Positions 1 to 6,572 of a stretch of DNA of 6,574 bases are shown one piece after another. The DNA lies in assembly GCA_030669525.1 (NCBI GenBank), contig DAOVDO010000055.1, positions 1 to 6,574 on the forward strand. Reading direction: 5' to 3'. This DNA is from Dehalococcoidia bacterium. GTDB lineage: Bacteria; Chloroflexota; Dehalococcoidia; GIF9; AB-539-J10. How positions within the stretch are numbered: the stretch's first letter is position 1; each line of letters begins with the position of its first letter. A model generated the notes under the pieces. The model saw only the letters and a list, made by a program, of their open reading frames with translations. It did no database searches and was not told where the DNA came from. A program made the position numbers and the translations under genes.

Positions 1-2
1 AG

Positions 3-602
3 GCTATCAGCGTTACCCGAGCTGAACTCAGTCCTTATGCGCCCAGGATGTATAAGATTACCATCGATTCTAGCAAGATTGGCAGTGTTATCGGTCCTGG
101 TGGTAAGACCATAAGGTCCATCACCGAAGAGACCAAAACAACCATAGACATACAGAATGACGGTACGGTTACCATTGGCTCTTCGAGTGAGGAAGCAGCC
201 CAAAAAGCAATTAAAATAATAGAAGGCCTAACCCAGGAGGCGAAGCCAGGGTGTACTTATACTGGAAAAGTAACCCGGATACTGGGATTTGGAGCCATGG
301 TGGAAATACTCCCGGGTAAAGAAGGCCTGGTCCATATCAGTGAACTCGACAGCAATTACGTAGCCAAAGTTGAGGATGTAGTCAAACTCGGCGATGAGGT
401 AACGGTTAAAGTTATTGAAATTGACGATATGGGTAGGGTAAATCTATCACGCAAAGCACTGCTTGAGGGGCAATCTCACCTGCGTGACGCTGAAGTAAAG
501 GACACCTCTGCCGCCACGCACCGCTGGCAGAAGCAGCCAGTTCCCCGTCGTACTCACCCGCCCACTAAAGGCAGTCGCTACCCCAGATTTAATAGCAGAT
601 AA
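3..602 (+). CDS. pnp: Polyribonucleotide nucleotidyltransferase (PNPase), C-terminal part
   Basis: This is the 3' end of the gene for PNPase, the phosphate-dependent 3'-5' exoribonuclease of mRNA turnover. The reading frame is open from the window edge, so the true start lies upstream; the Met at 48 is internal. The first 15 visible residues contain RAELSPYAPRM, which in this family links the second RNase PH core to the KH domain. Counting from that Met, a KH domain spans about residues 1-60 with its GxxG loop in VIGPGGKTI (14-22). An S1 RNA-binding domain spans about 67-138 (GKVTRILGFGAMVEI, GLVHISEL, VNLSRKAL). A basic, proline-rich tail of about 45 residues follows (HRWQKQPVPRRTHPP). Both catalytic RNase PH domains are outside the window. 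The dapB ribosome-binding site begins only some 17 bases after the stop, so co-transcription with dapB is likely. The identification is secure. Confidence 0.97.
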   Translation, partial: AISVTRAELSPYAPRMYKITIDSSKIGSVIGPGGKTIRSITEETKTTIDIQNDGTVTIGSSSEEAAQKAIKIIEGLTQEAKPGCTYTGKVTRILGFGAMVEILPGKEGLVHISELDSNYVAKVEDVVKLGDEVTVKVIEIDDMGRVNLSRKALLEGQSHLRDAEVKDTSAATHRWQKQPVPRRTHPPTKGSRYPRFNSR

Positions 603-618
603 GCCACTTCAATATGTG

Positions 619-628
619 GGGGAGGTGA
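619..628 (+). promoter_or_regulatory. Strong Shine-Dalgarno site for dapB
   Basis: The sequence GGGGAGGTGA is a near-perfect match to the anti-Shine-Dalgarno end of 16S rRNA. It ends three bases before a TTG, with the GGAGG core six bases away. It decides the start of dapB: no ATG lies nearby in frame, and translation from this TTG gives the complete nucleotide-binding strand of DapB. The strong site probably compensates for the weak TTG start codon. Confidence 0.85.
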
Positions 629-631
629 CGT

Positions 632-1474
632 TTGAAATTAACTAGGGTGATTATACATGGAGCCCTGGGAAAGATGGGACAGGAAATAACCAGTGCTGTG
701 CTCCGTGAGTCCGGGCTAAAGATAGTCGGTGCTGTAGAAAATAAAGTAACGCAGAAATACCTTCCTTTAACCGAACCTTTAACCGGTACTTCAGAGCTGG
801 TGCCATTTTCCTCCGACCTGGAGTCTCTTCTGAAAAACTGCAGCCCTAACGTGCTGGTAGATTTCACCAATGCCGCAGCTTCAATAGCGGCTGCTCGAAT
901 TACCCTGAAACATAAAGTTAGCATGGTTATAGGCACCTCAGGCCTCTCTGAGGAAAACATGAGGGAGATTGAACAACTGTGCCGGGATAACGAGGTTGGT
1001 GCCATAGTAGCGCCCAACTTTTCACTGGGTGCGGTACTCCTGATTCAACTGGCAAGGGTGGCTGCCAAATTCTTCGACTATGCTGAGATTATAGAAATGC
1101 ACCATGAAAAGAAACTCGATGCGCCCTCGGGAACTGCGGTTGCCACTGCAAAAGCCATGCTGGCAACGCATGGCGGACCCTTCATCCATCCTGAAACAGA
1201 GAGGGAAGTAATTAGCAGTGTTAGGGGTGGGCAAATAGAGGGTATAGCCATTCATAGCCTGCGCTCTCCCGGATTTATGGCAGGGCAAGAAGTTATATTA
1301 AGCGCTGCGGGTCAGACTCTGAGGTTACGTCACGAATCTATAAGCCGGGAGTCTTTTACACCAGGCATCATTTTAGCTATAAAGGCAGTGACCAAACATA
1401 AGGGACTGACCTATGGACTGGATGCCTTACTGGATGTAGAAACTGAATTCCAACATCTAGACCCCAAGAGATAG
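632..1474 (+). CDS. dapB: 4-hydroxy-tetrahydrodipicolinate reductase (DapB)
   Basis: DapB is a cytoplasmic NAD(P)H-dependent enzyme that reduces the DapA product to tetrahydrodipicolinate in the diaminopimelate/lysine pathway. The 280-residue protein has the N-terminal Rossmann motif GALGKMGQ (10-17), VDFTNA (76-81), GTSG in place of the common GTTG (101-104), and the APNFSLG segment (127-133). The diagnostic catalytic stretch is at 152-169 (E, HH at 157-158, K161, DAPSGTA). The region after it (VRGGQIEGIAIHSLRSPGF, then GQEVILSAAGQTLRLRHES) resembles the longer cyanobacterial/Thermotoga type of DapB more than the E. coli type. The start is TTG behind a strong Shine-Dalgarno site. Two TAG stops in tandem end the gene at 1472-1477. 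It lies 29 bases after pnp and 53 before asd, in a likely operon with asd and dapA. The length is slightly above the usual 240-275. Confidence 0.97.
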   Translation: MKLTRVIIHGALGKMGQEITSAVLRESGLKIVGAVENKVTQKYLPLTEPLTGTSELVPFSSDLESLLKNCSPNVLVDFTNAAASIAAARITLKHKVSMVIGTSGLSEENMREIEQLCRDNEVGAIVAPNFSLGAVLLIQLARVAAKFFDYAEIIEMHHEKKLDAPSGTAVATAKAMLATHGGPFIHPETEREVISSVRGGQIEGIAIHSLRSPGFMAGQEVILSAAGQTLRLRHESISRESFTPGIILAIKAVTKHKGLTYGLDALLDVETEFQHLDPKR

Positions 1475-1527
1475 TAGCCTGGAGTTTGCTCAGGATTTAG
1501 AGTTTAGAAACGGGAGCTTTACATAAA

Positions 1528-2589
1528 ATGGAAGGGGTTAATGTAGCTATCGTCGGTGCCATGGGGCTCATAGGGCAAGAACTCATCAGAATTCTTGAGC
1601 AGCGGGATTTCCCCATTTCTTCGCTTAAACTATTCACCTCCAGCCCCCATGCAGGCACCGAACTGTTCTTCAATCACCAGCGGATTAAGGTTAAGGAAGC
1701 TACGACAGAAATATTCCACGATACTAACATTGCATTTTTCTCTACCAATGCCAATGTTAGCCGCCGCCTATCACCTATTGCCGTTAATGCTCAGGCAGTA
1801 GTCATTGATAATAGCACTGCTTTCAGGATGGACCCTTCAGTTCCTCTCGTAGTTCCTGAAGTAAATCCACAGGATATAAAGCTGAATAAAGGAATAATCG
1901 CCAGCCCAGGCTGCTCCACAATTCAATTGGTGGCCGCTCTTTATCCACTGCACAAGGTTAATCCCATAAAAAGAATCGTTGTAAGCACCTATCAATCGGT
2001 ATCAGACAGTGGAGCCGATGCCTTAAAGGAGCTAACAAGCCAGGTAAAACTAGTTTTAGGAGGGCGCCGTGTCTGCCCTCACGTCTTTTCCCACCAAATA
2101 GCCTTTAACGTGCTACCCGAAATCGATGTTTTCCTGGATAATGGCTACACCAGGGAAGAGCAGAAGATAGTGGAAGAAACACGGAAAATAATGCACGCAG
2201 ATGATATAGAAATTTCGGCAACCTGCGTCCGAGTCCCCGTTTACTTTGGACACAGTGAAGCTGTGAACGTAGAATTCGCCTTACCTTGTAGTCCAGAAGA
2301 GGCAAAGTCTATCCTGGCTGAAGCACCTGGAGTCAGTGTTCTGGATGATTCTGCTGTTAGCTTTTACCCTCAACCCTGGGCAGCTACAGGTTCAAATCAT
2401 GTATTTGTGGGCAGAATCCGAAAAGACACTTCCCACTCTAAAGGACTGGTTATGTGGATAGTAGCTGATAATATACGCAAAGGGGCAGCGTTAAACGCTG
2501 TGCAGATTGCCGAAATGGTATTAAAGATGGGACAAAAAGGAAAACGACATTCCTCTACCCGGTACTCCTTATCTGGCAAGGAAGGGTAA
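1528..2589 (+). CDS. asd: Aspartate-semialdehyde dehydrogenase (Asd)
   Basis: Asd reduces L-aspartyl 4-phosphate to L-aspartate 4-semialdehyde with NADPH, the branch point to lysine/diaminopimelate, threonine and methionine. The 353-residue product has the dinucleotide-binding motif VAIVGAMGLIGQE (6-18), DNSTAFRMDPSVPLVVPEVN (94-113), the active-site Cys129 in SPGCSTIQ (126-133), STYQ with Q156, and the substrate-binding stretch CVRVPVYFGHSEAVNVEF (233-250) with R235 and H242. It ends in VGRIRKD and VADNIRKGAALNAVQIAE. Several positions differ from the family pattern: SPGC where NPNC is usual, FSTNANVS where FSAG-x-x-VS is usual, and SVSDSGADAL where AVSGAG is usual. All catalytic residues I can place remain. 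About 20 residues rich in Lys, Arg, Ser and Gly extend beyond the usual C-terminus. The ATG follows a modest GGGAG (1512-1516) at 11 bases. ArgC is a distant relative, but overall motif order fits Asd. Confidence 0.96.
   Translation: MEGVNVAIVGAMGLIGQELIRILEQRDFPISSLKLFTSSPHAGTELFFNHQRIKVKEATTEIFHDTNIAFFSTNANVSRRLSPIAVNAQAVVIDNSTAFRMDPSVPLVVPEVNPQDIKLNKGIIASPGCSTIQLVAALYPLHKVNPIKRIVVSTYQSVSDSGADALKELTSQVKLVLGGRRVCPHVFSHQIAFNVLPEIDVFLDNGYTREEQKIVEETRKIMHADDIEISATCVRVPVYFGHSEAVNVEFALPCSPEEAKSILAEAPGVSVLDDSAVSFYPQPWAATGSNHVFVGRIRKDTSHSKGLVMWIVADNIRKGAALNAVQIAEMVLKMGQKGKRHSSTRYSLSGKEG
2578..2586 (+). promoter_or_regulatory. Ribosome-binding site for dapA inside the end of asd
   Basis: AAGGAAGGG lies just before the asd stop codon and nine bases before the dapA ATG. 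Because it sits in the last codons of asd and the gap between the genes is six bases, ribosomes finishing asd would uncover or reload this site, favouring coupled translation of the two consecutive pathway enzymes. Confidence 0.65.
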
Positions 2590-2595
2590 ACTTAA

Positions 2596-3507
2596 ATGCA
2601 GAAGCCAGGTCGATTGTTAACAGCCATGGTCACACCCTTTGATGCTGAGAGCAAAGTTGATTATCAGCAGGCTAAGGGTTTAGCTCAAGCTCTACTTGAC
2701 TCCGGCAGCGATGGACTGCTGCTCTCTGGCACCACCGGAGAATCCCCTACCCTCAGTCGGGAGGAAAGGTTACGCCTTTTTACTGAGATAAAATCATCAA
2801 TAGCTAACCGCGGAGTAATAGTGGCTGGAACTGGCAATTACAACACCAGGGAAAGCCAGGAGTTAACCAAAGAGGCAGAAAGAACTGGGGTTGATGCCTG
2901 TTTATTGGTGGTTCCCTATTATAATCGGCCGACTCAGCAAGGCTTATTTGAGCATTTCAGTGCTATCGCCCGAGCCACAACCTTACCCTGCATTCTCTAC
3001 AATGTCCCATCACGTACAGTCACTAACCTCGCCGCCGACACTGTAATCAGGCTAAGTCAGATAGATAACATTGTGGGCATAAAAGAAGCCAGTGGCAACC
3101 TCCAACAGATAGCTCAGATTATTCAAGGGGCTAAGAACAGCTTCCTGGTTTACAGTGGCAATGATAGCGACACCCTGCCGGTACTTGCCATGGGTGGTTA
3201 TGGTGCGATTAGCGTCGCTTCACACCTGGTAGGGATTCAAATAAAAGCCATGATGGATAAATTTGTTAACGGTGAAATCCGGGAGGCAGCTAGCATTCAC
3301 CGCCATTTATTGCCTCTGATAAATGCACTGTTTGTTATTCCTAACCCCATGCCGGTTAAATATGCCCTGAACCATATTGGTTTTCCTGTGGGCAAAACTC
3401 GCCTCCCACTGACTGAGCCTGACGAAAAGCAAGCCGAGATTATTCGGAAAACGTTGGCAGACTATAAAATTGACTTGCCCACACCCCTGAACCCCCACAA
3501 AACCTAG
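2596..3507 (+). CDS. dapA: 4-hydroxy-tetrahydrodipicolinate synthase (DapA)
   Basis: DapA is a cytoplasmic class I aldolase-type enzyme that condenses pyruvate with aspartate semialdehyde, the first committed step to diaminopimelate and lysine. The 303-residue protein is a (beta/alpha)8 barrel of normal length for the family. Key residues fall at a constant offset of +2 from E. coli DapA: T46 and T47 in SGTTGES (44-50), Y109 in VVPYYNRPT, Y135 and R140 in LYNVPSRT (134-141), and the Schiff-base lysine K163 in GIKEASG (161-167). Barrel segments GTGNYNT (78-84) and YSGNDSDTLP (186-195) are also present. This full set separates it from related N-acetylneuraminate lyases and KDG aldolases. It starts six bases after asd, is the last gene of the rightward group, and directly uses the Asd product. 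No inserted or missing domain is seen. Confidence 0.98.
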   Translation: MQKPGRLLTAMVTPFDAESKVDYQQAKGLAQALLDSGSDGLLLSGTTGESPTLSREERLRLFTEIKSSIANRGVIVAGTGNYNTRESQELTKEAERTGVDACLLVVPYYNRPTQQGLFEHFSAIARATTLPCILYNVPSRTVTNLAADTVIRLSQIDNIVGIKEASGNLQQIAQIIQGAKNSFLVYSGNDSDTLPVLAMGGYGAISVASHLVGIQIKAMMDKFVNGEIREAASIHRHLLPLINALFVIPNPMPVKYALNHIGFPVGKTRLPLTEPDEKQAEIIRKTLADYKIDLPTPLNPHKT

Positions 3508-3509
3508 CA

Positions 3510-3523
3510 TCTGGCATGCCAGA
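3510..3523. repeat. 14-base perfect palindrome in the convergent dapA/purA junction
   Basis: TCTGGCATGCCAGA is its own reverse complement and starts three bases after the dapA stop. As RNA it could fold into a five-pair stem with a CATG loop. It is the only symmetrical element in the 30-base gap between the convergent genes. On the minus strand it is followed within about ten bases by GGTTTT, so it may act as a weak terminator for purA. On the plus strand no T-run follows. A terminator role is inference; the palindrome itself is plain in the sequence. Confidence 0.4.
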
Positions 3524-3537
3524 AGGTCGGCGAATTG

Positions 3538-4824
3538 TCAGGGCAAGATAGGTCTTACCTCTATCGCCTCCTCTCGACTTGGCCCTACTGTAACCAGACT
3601 AACAGGACAGGAGAGAAGCTCCTCAAGACGAGCCATATAGTTACGAGCCTCCAGCGGTAGCTGGTCATACTTGAGCACTTGCTCTGTTGACTCTTCCCAG
3701 CCAGGCAGTTCCTCATACACGGGCTGGCATTTCTCCAACGTAGCCACACTGCTGGGGAAGGAATCCAGAACCTTATCACCGAGTTTGTAGGCCACACAGA
3801 TTTTAATTGAGGGGAATCCATCATAAATATCGAGATGAGTTAAAGCTATATCGCTGAGACCATTTACCTGGACGCTCAGACGGCCAGCCACAGCATCAAA
3901 CCACCCACAGCGCCGCGGCCTCCCCGTGGTGGTGCCATATTCATGAGCTTTTTCCCGTATGAGTTCGCCCACTTCATCCTTTAGCTCGGTAATCATAGGA
4001 CCAGCACCAACTCGAGTGCTATACGCCTTGAATACTCCAATAGCACGACTGAATTCCATTGGGCCTATGCCTGCCCCGGTACAACCTCCTCCAGCTAGCG
4101 GTGAAGAAGAGGTTACATAAGGATACGTGCCGAAATCCAGGTCAAGCAATGCTCCTTGAGCACCCTCTAACAAAACCAGCTCTTTTCTTGACAATGCCGC
4201 ATGAAGTATGGAATTAGTGTCCTTGATGTACGGAGTCAATCGCTCTCCATATTGGCAATATTGCTCAAAAATTTCTTCCAGTACCAGGGGCGGATGCCCG
4301 TATACCTTTGTAAGAATGACATTCTTAAATTCGAGCGTTGCCTTTAGCCTGGCTAGAAGCACATCCTTGCTCAGTAAGTCCCCGGCACGGATTCCTATAC
4401 GGGCTACTTTATCAGTAAATGCAGGGCCTACCCCTCTGAGTGTCGTGCCTAAAGCTCCCTTACCAAGCCTTTCCTCCTCAAGTCTATCCATAAGGGTATG
4501 ATAAGGCATAATGAGGTGGGCACAGTCACTTACGCACAGATTGCTCACATTTACACCACGGCTTTGAAGTTCATCTATTTCCTTGAGAAGTACCGCAGGG
4601 TTAACAACCACACCATTTCCGATAATACAGGTCGTTCCAGGGTAAAAGATACCCGCAGGCACCAGGTGCAATTTGAATTCGCCATGAGGGTTAATCACCG
4701 TGTGGCCTGCGTTATCGCCCCCCGAGAAACGGACCACCACTTTAGCCCGACTGGCCAGTAAATCAATTATCTTCCCTTTCCCCTCATCACCCCATTGCCC
4801 TCCTATAACAGCTATAACAGCCAT
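3538..4824 (-). CDS. purA: Adenylosuccinate synthetase (PurA)
   Basis: PurA joins IMP and L-aspartate using GTP to make adenylosuccinate, the first step from IMP to AMP. It is a cytoplasmic homodimeric enzyme. The 428-residue product has normal family length. Visible motifs are GGQWGDEGKGK (8-18) with catalytic D13, GGDNAGHTV (35-43) with catalytic H41, GTTLRGVGPAFTDK (126-139), EGAQG (220-224), DFGTYPYVTSS (230-240), the IMP/aspartate loop GTTTGRPRRCGWFD (297-310) and VGPSREEAI (413-421). The guanine-recognition motif reads THLD (329-332), where TKLD is usual. The ATG follows directly on the stop of the upstream transferase gene, and a G-rich Shine-Dalgarno site lies inside that gene's end. 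There is no obvious metabolic link to the inositol-lipid genes ahead of it; co-transcription may be only positional. It converges with dapA across 30 bases. Confidence 0.98.
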   Translation of the reverse strand: MAVIAVIGGQWGDEGKGKIIDLLASRAKVVVRFSGGDNAGHTVINPHGEFKLHLVPAGIFYPGTTCIIGNGVVVNPAVLLKEIDELQSRGVNVSNLCVSDCAHLIMPYHTLMDRLEEERLGKGALGTTLRGVGPAFTDKVARIGIRAGDLLSKDVLLARLKATLEFKNVILTKVYGHPPLVLEEIFEQYCQYGERLTPYIKDTNSILHAALSRKELVLLEGAQGALLDLDFGTYPYVTSSSPLAGGGCTGAGIGPMEFSRAIGVFKAYSTRVGAGPMITELKDEVGELIREKAHEYGTTTGRPRRCGWFDAVAGRLSVQVNGLSDIALTHLDIYDGFPSIKICVAYKLGDKVLDSFPSSVATLEKCQPVYEELPGWEESTEQVLKYDQLPLEARNYMARLEELLSCPVSLVTVGPSREEAIEVRPILP

Positions 4825-5421
4825 CTAATTACCCCCCTTAATTTTTGTTTGCCGCCGCAAATAAAGCAGCCTTTGAGCCACGGTAATATAAACAAGAACT
4901 ACCAGGACACAAATAGCGATAATCACCTGATTGACAAGCAAACCTGCCGCCAATACTATAACCCTCTCAGCCCTGGTAAATAAACCGACCTTACATTCCA
5001 GGCCCAGACCTTCTGCCCTGGCTCTTATATAGCTAACGAGAAAGGAGCCGATCAGAGCAATAAAGATTAGCACAATCTCCCAGGCGATTCCTCCAGTCAT
5101 AAATGAGATTAAAATCCCACAGAATATGGCCGCTTCGGAAATGCGGTCGAAAGTAGAATCCAGGATAGCACCGAATTCTGAAGTTTGCCCGGTAAAGCGA
5201 GCCACTGCCCCATCCAGAAGGTCAAAAAAACCGGAGACCAGAATCAAAACCCCGCCAGAAAAAAAATGGCCAGTGGCAATGAGATAAGCCGCTCCGATAG
5301 TTACAGCCAAACCTATAGCACTGAGAACATCAGGCTTTATCCCACTCCTGCCCAAAATCCTCACTGCCGGCCTGGTAATACGTGAACCTAAACTTCTCCG
5401 AACTTCAACTAAATCAGGCAT
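4825..5421 (-). CDS. pgsA: CDP-alcohol phosphatidyltransferase, probable phosphatidylinositol-phosphate synthase
   Basis: This integral membrane enzyme belongs to the CDP-alcohol phosphatidyltransferase family. The 198-residue protein carries the full signature D-x2-DG-x2-AR-x8-G-x3-D-x3-D at 67-92 (D67, D70, G71, A74, R75, G84, D88, D92), whose aspartates bind divalent metal and the CDP group. About six hydrophobic segments are visible, roughly at 33-52, 54-68, 96-110, 113-131, 152-166 and 167-184. Downstream of the signature, SYIRARAEGLG (130-140) and LFTRAERVIVL (147-157) closely resemble actinobacterial phosphatidylinositol-phosphate synthase, where basic residues here contact inositol phosphate. 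With ino1 directly upstream, the likely reaction is CDP-diacylglycerol plus inositol 1-phosphate. Phosphatidylglycerophosphate synthase or a di-inositol-phosphate synthase are alternatives. An in-frame TAA lies shortly upstream of the chosen ATG, and its Shine-Dalgarno site is weak. The family is certain; the inositol substrate is inferred. Confidence 0.88.
   Translation of the reverse strand: MPDLVEVRRSLGSRITRPAVRILGRSGIKPDVLSAIGLAVTIGAAYLIATGHFFSGGVLILVSGFFDLLDGAVARFTGQTSEFGAILDSTFDRISEAAIFCGILISFMTGGIAWEIVLIFIALIGSFLVSYIRARAEGLGLECKVGLFTRAERVIVLAAGLLVNQVIIAICVLVVLVYITVAQRLLYLRRQTKIKGGN
4831..4840 (-). promoter_or_regulatory. Ribosome-binding site for purA inside the end of the upstream gene
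   Basis: Read on the minus strand this is TAAGGGGGGT, seven bases before the purA ATG. It forms the last lysine and glycine codons of the upstream transferase gene, whose TAG stop immediately abuts the purA ATG. This arrangement supports translational coupling and confirms the purA start. Confidence 0.7.
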
Positions 5422-5516
5422 CTCTACCAGCTTTGATTAACCACACAGGACACCATAATAGACTACTCTTAAGATATGCTGTTCAAGATAGTGGTACTTT
5501 TGCCAGAGGGAGCAGC
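5422..5516. other. 95-base gap between ino1 and the phosphatidyltransferase gene
   Basis: This is the longest non-coding stretch in the window. It contains no ORF or RNA gene that I recognise and no hairpin with a T-run. On the minus strand there is a TTGAAC and, 20 bases later, a TATTAT, which is too widely spaced for a convincing sigma-70 promoter. The gap leaves open whether the transferase gene has its own promoter or is read through from ino1. Confidence 0.5.
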
Positions 5517-6572
5517 TTACTTCTCAACCCTCACTGGCTGTGGCTCAGGTAGCGAAATTGGTTCTACCTGCTCCTCACCCGCAATAAATGCTTCTGTCCT
5601 CAAGCGAGCTTCATCATCGGAATACTGAATCGGCGGTGATTTCATAAAATAAGATGAAGGGGCTACAATAGCTCCGCTCAGTCCGCGGTCTAACGCCAGT
5701 TTGCAGCACCTTATAGCATCAATAACCACACCGGCTGAATTGGGGCTATCCCACACCTCCAGCTTTAGCTCCAGGTTCAGAGGGACATCGCCAAAAGTGC
5801 GCCCCTCCATCCTTATATGGCAGAATTTGCGGTCTTCCAGCCAGGGAACATAGTCACTGGGGCCAACATGAATATTATCAGCGCCCATGTCATAATCAAG
5901 CTGCGAGGTAACAGCGTTCGTTTTGGAAATTTTCTTGGACTCCAGGCGCTCTCTCTCCAGCATATTGTAGAAGTCAGTGTTGCCACCAAAGTTCAATTGA
6001 TAAGTTCGCTCCAACCTGACACCACGGTCTCGGAAAAGCCTGGTTAATACCCGATGAGTAATGGTGGCGCCAACCTGCGACTTGATATCATCACCAATGA
6101 CAGGCAATCCTCGTTCGGCAAATCGATTTTGCCAGTAAGGCTCACGGGCAGTGAAAACCGGTATGCAATTGATTAAGCCACAGCCAGCAGTCAATACCTG
6201 CTCCACATACCACTTGGTTGCCTCCTCACTCCCCACAGGTAAATAGTTGATTACCACATCGGTCTTGTTCTCCTTGAGAATACCCACTACGTCAGCCGTT
6301 GGACCTGGCGCCTTGGTTATGATTTGAGATAGATATTTGCCCAGCCCATCATGAGTCATACCCCGTTGCACCCTGACACCCGTTTTAGGCACATCACAGA
6401 ATTTGAAGGTGTTATTGGGAGTAGTATAGATAGCTTGAGCCAGATCTTTGCCCACCTTATTTTTGTCGATATCAAACGCAGCCACGAAGTTAATGTCGGC
6501 TATGCGATAACCCCCCAGATTGACATGCATCAGACCAGGAACAAACTCATCCTCCCGGGCATTCCTGTAATA
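5517..6572 (-). CDS. ino1: myo-Inositol-1-phosphate synthase, N-terminus cut by window edge
   Basis: This enzyme converts D-glucose 6-phosphate to 1L-myo-inositol 1-phosphate using tightly bound NAD in an internal redox cycle. The frame remains open to the window edge, giving 351 residues; the upstream ones include [14 protein letters not shown] before the Met at 6528-6530, so that Met is internal. Roughly 20-30 N-terminal residues with the Rossmann glycine motif are missing. Numbered from that Met, visible motifs are [15 protein letters not shown] (16-30), [12 protein letters not shown] (95-106), [15 protein letters not shown] (146-160), LNFGGNTDF (179-187), [15 protein letters not shown] (190-204), [21 protein letters not shown] (247-267) and MKSPP (296-300). 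These match mycobacterial-type Ino1 very closely rather than the longer eukaryotic enzyme. A proline- and glutamate-rich tail of about 20 residues ends the protein. The product would feed the next gene, a probable inositol-phospholipid synthase. Confidence 0.97.
   Translation of the reverse strand, partial: YYRNAREDEFVPGLMHVNLGGYRIADINFVAAFDIDKNKVGKDLAQAIYTTPNNTFKFCDVPKTGVRVQRGMTHDGLGKYLSQIITKAPGPTADVVGILKENKTDVVINYLPVGSEEATKWYVEQVLTAGCGLINCIPVFTAREPYWQNRFAERGLPVIGDDIKSQVGATITHRVLTRLFRDRGVRLERTYQLNFGGNTDFYNMLERERLESKKISKTNAVTSQLDYDMGADNIHVGPSDYVPWLEDRKFCHIRMEGRTFGDVPLNLELKLEVWDSPNSAGVVIDAIRCCKLALDRGLSGAIVAPSSYFMKSPPIQYSDDEARLRTEAFIAGEEQVEPISLPEPQPVRVEK

Noticed and set aside
48..50. ATG as the start of a small KH-S1 protein
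   Set aside because: The frame is open upstream and encodes the conserved PNPase segment RAELSPYAPR, so this is the tail of pnp and not a separate gene.
589..1017. Minus-strand ORF of 142 codons opposite dapB
   Set aside because: It lies antisense to the conserved dapB N-terminal half, shows no recognisable motif, and is an expected shadow of a real gene.
1475..1527. Regulatory element between dapB and asd
   Set aside because: Only a four-pair CCTG/CAGG stem and a repeated GAGTTT are visible; neither is strong enough to call a lysine riboswitch, attenuator or terminator.
4208..4761. Two plus-strand ORFs opposite purA
   Set aside because: Both are antisense to the well-conserved purA coding sequence and their translations are low-complexity or unrecognisable.
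5440..5492. Promoter for the transferase gene (TTGAAC ... TATTAT on the minus strand)
   Set aside because: The spacing of 20 bases is too long for a normal sigma-70 promoter and similar hexamers arise by chance in AT-rich gaps.
6528..6530. ATG as the start of ino1
   Set aside because: The frame continues to the window edge with [14 protein letters not shown], which matches the family before this Met; the NAD-binding motif must lie further upstream.
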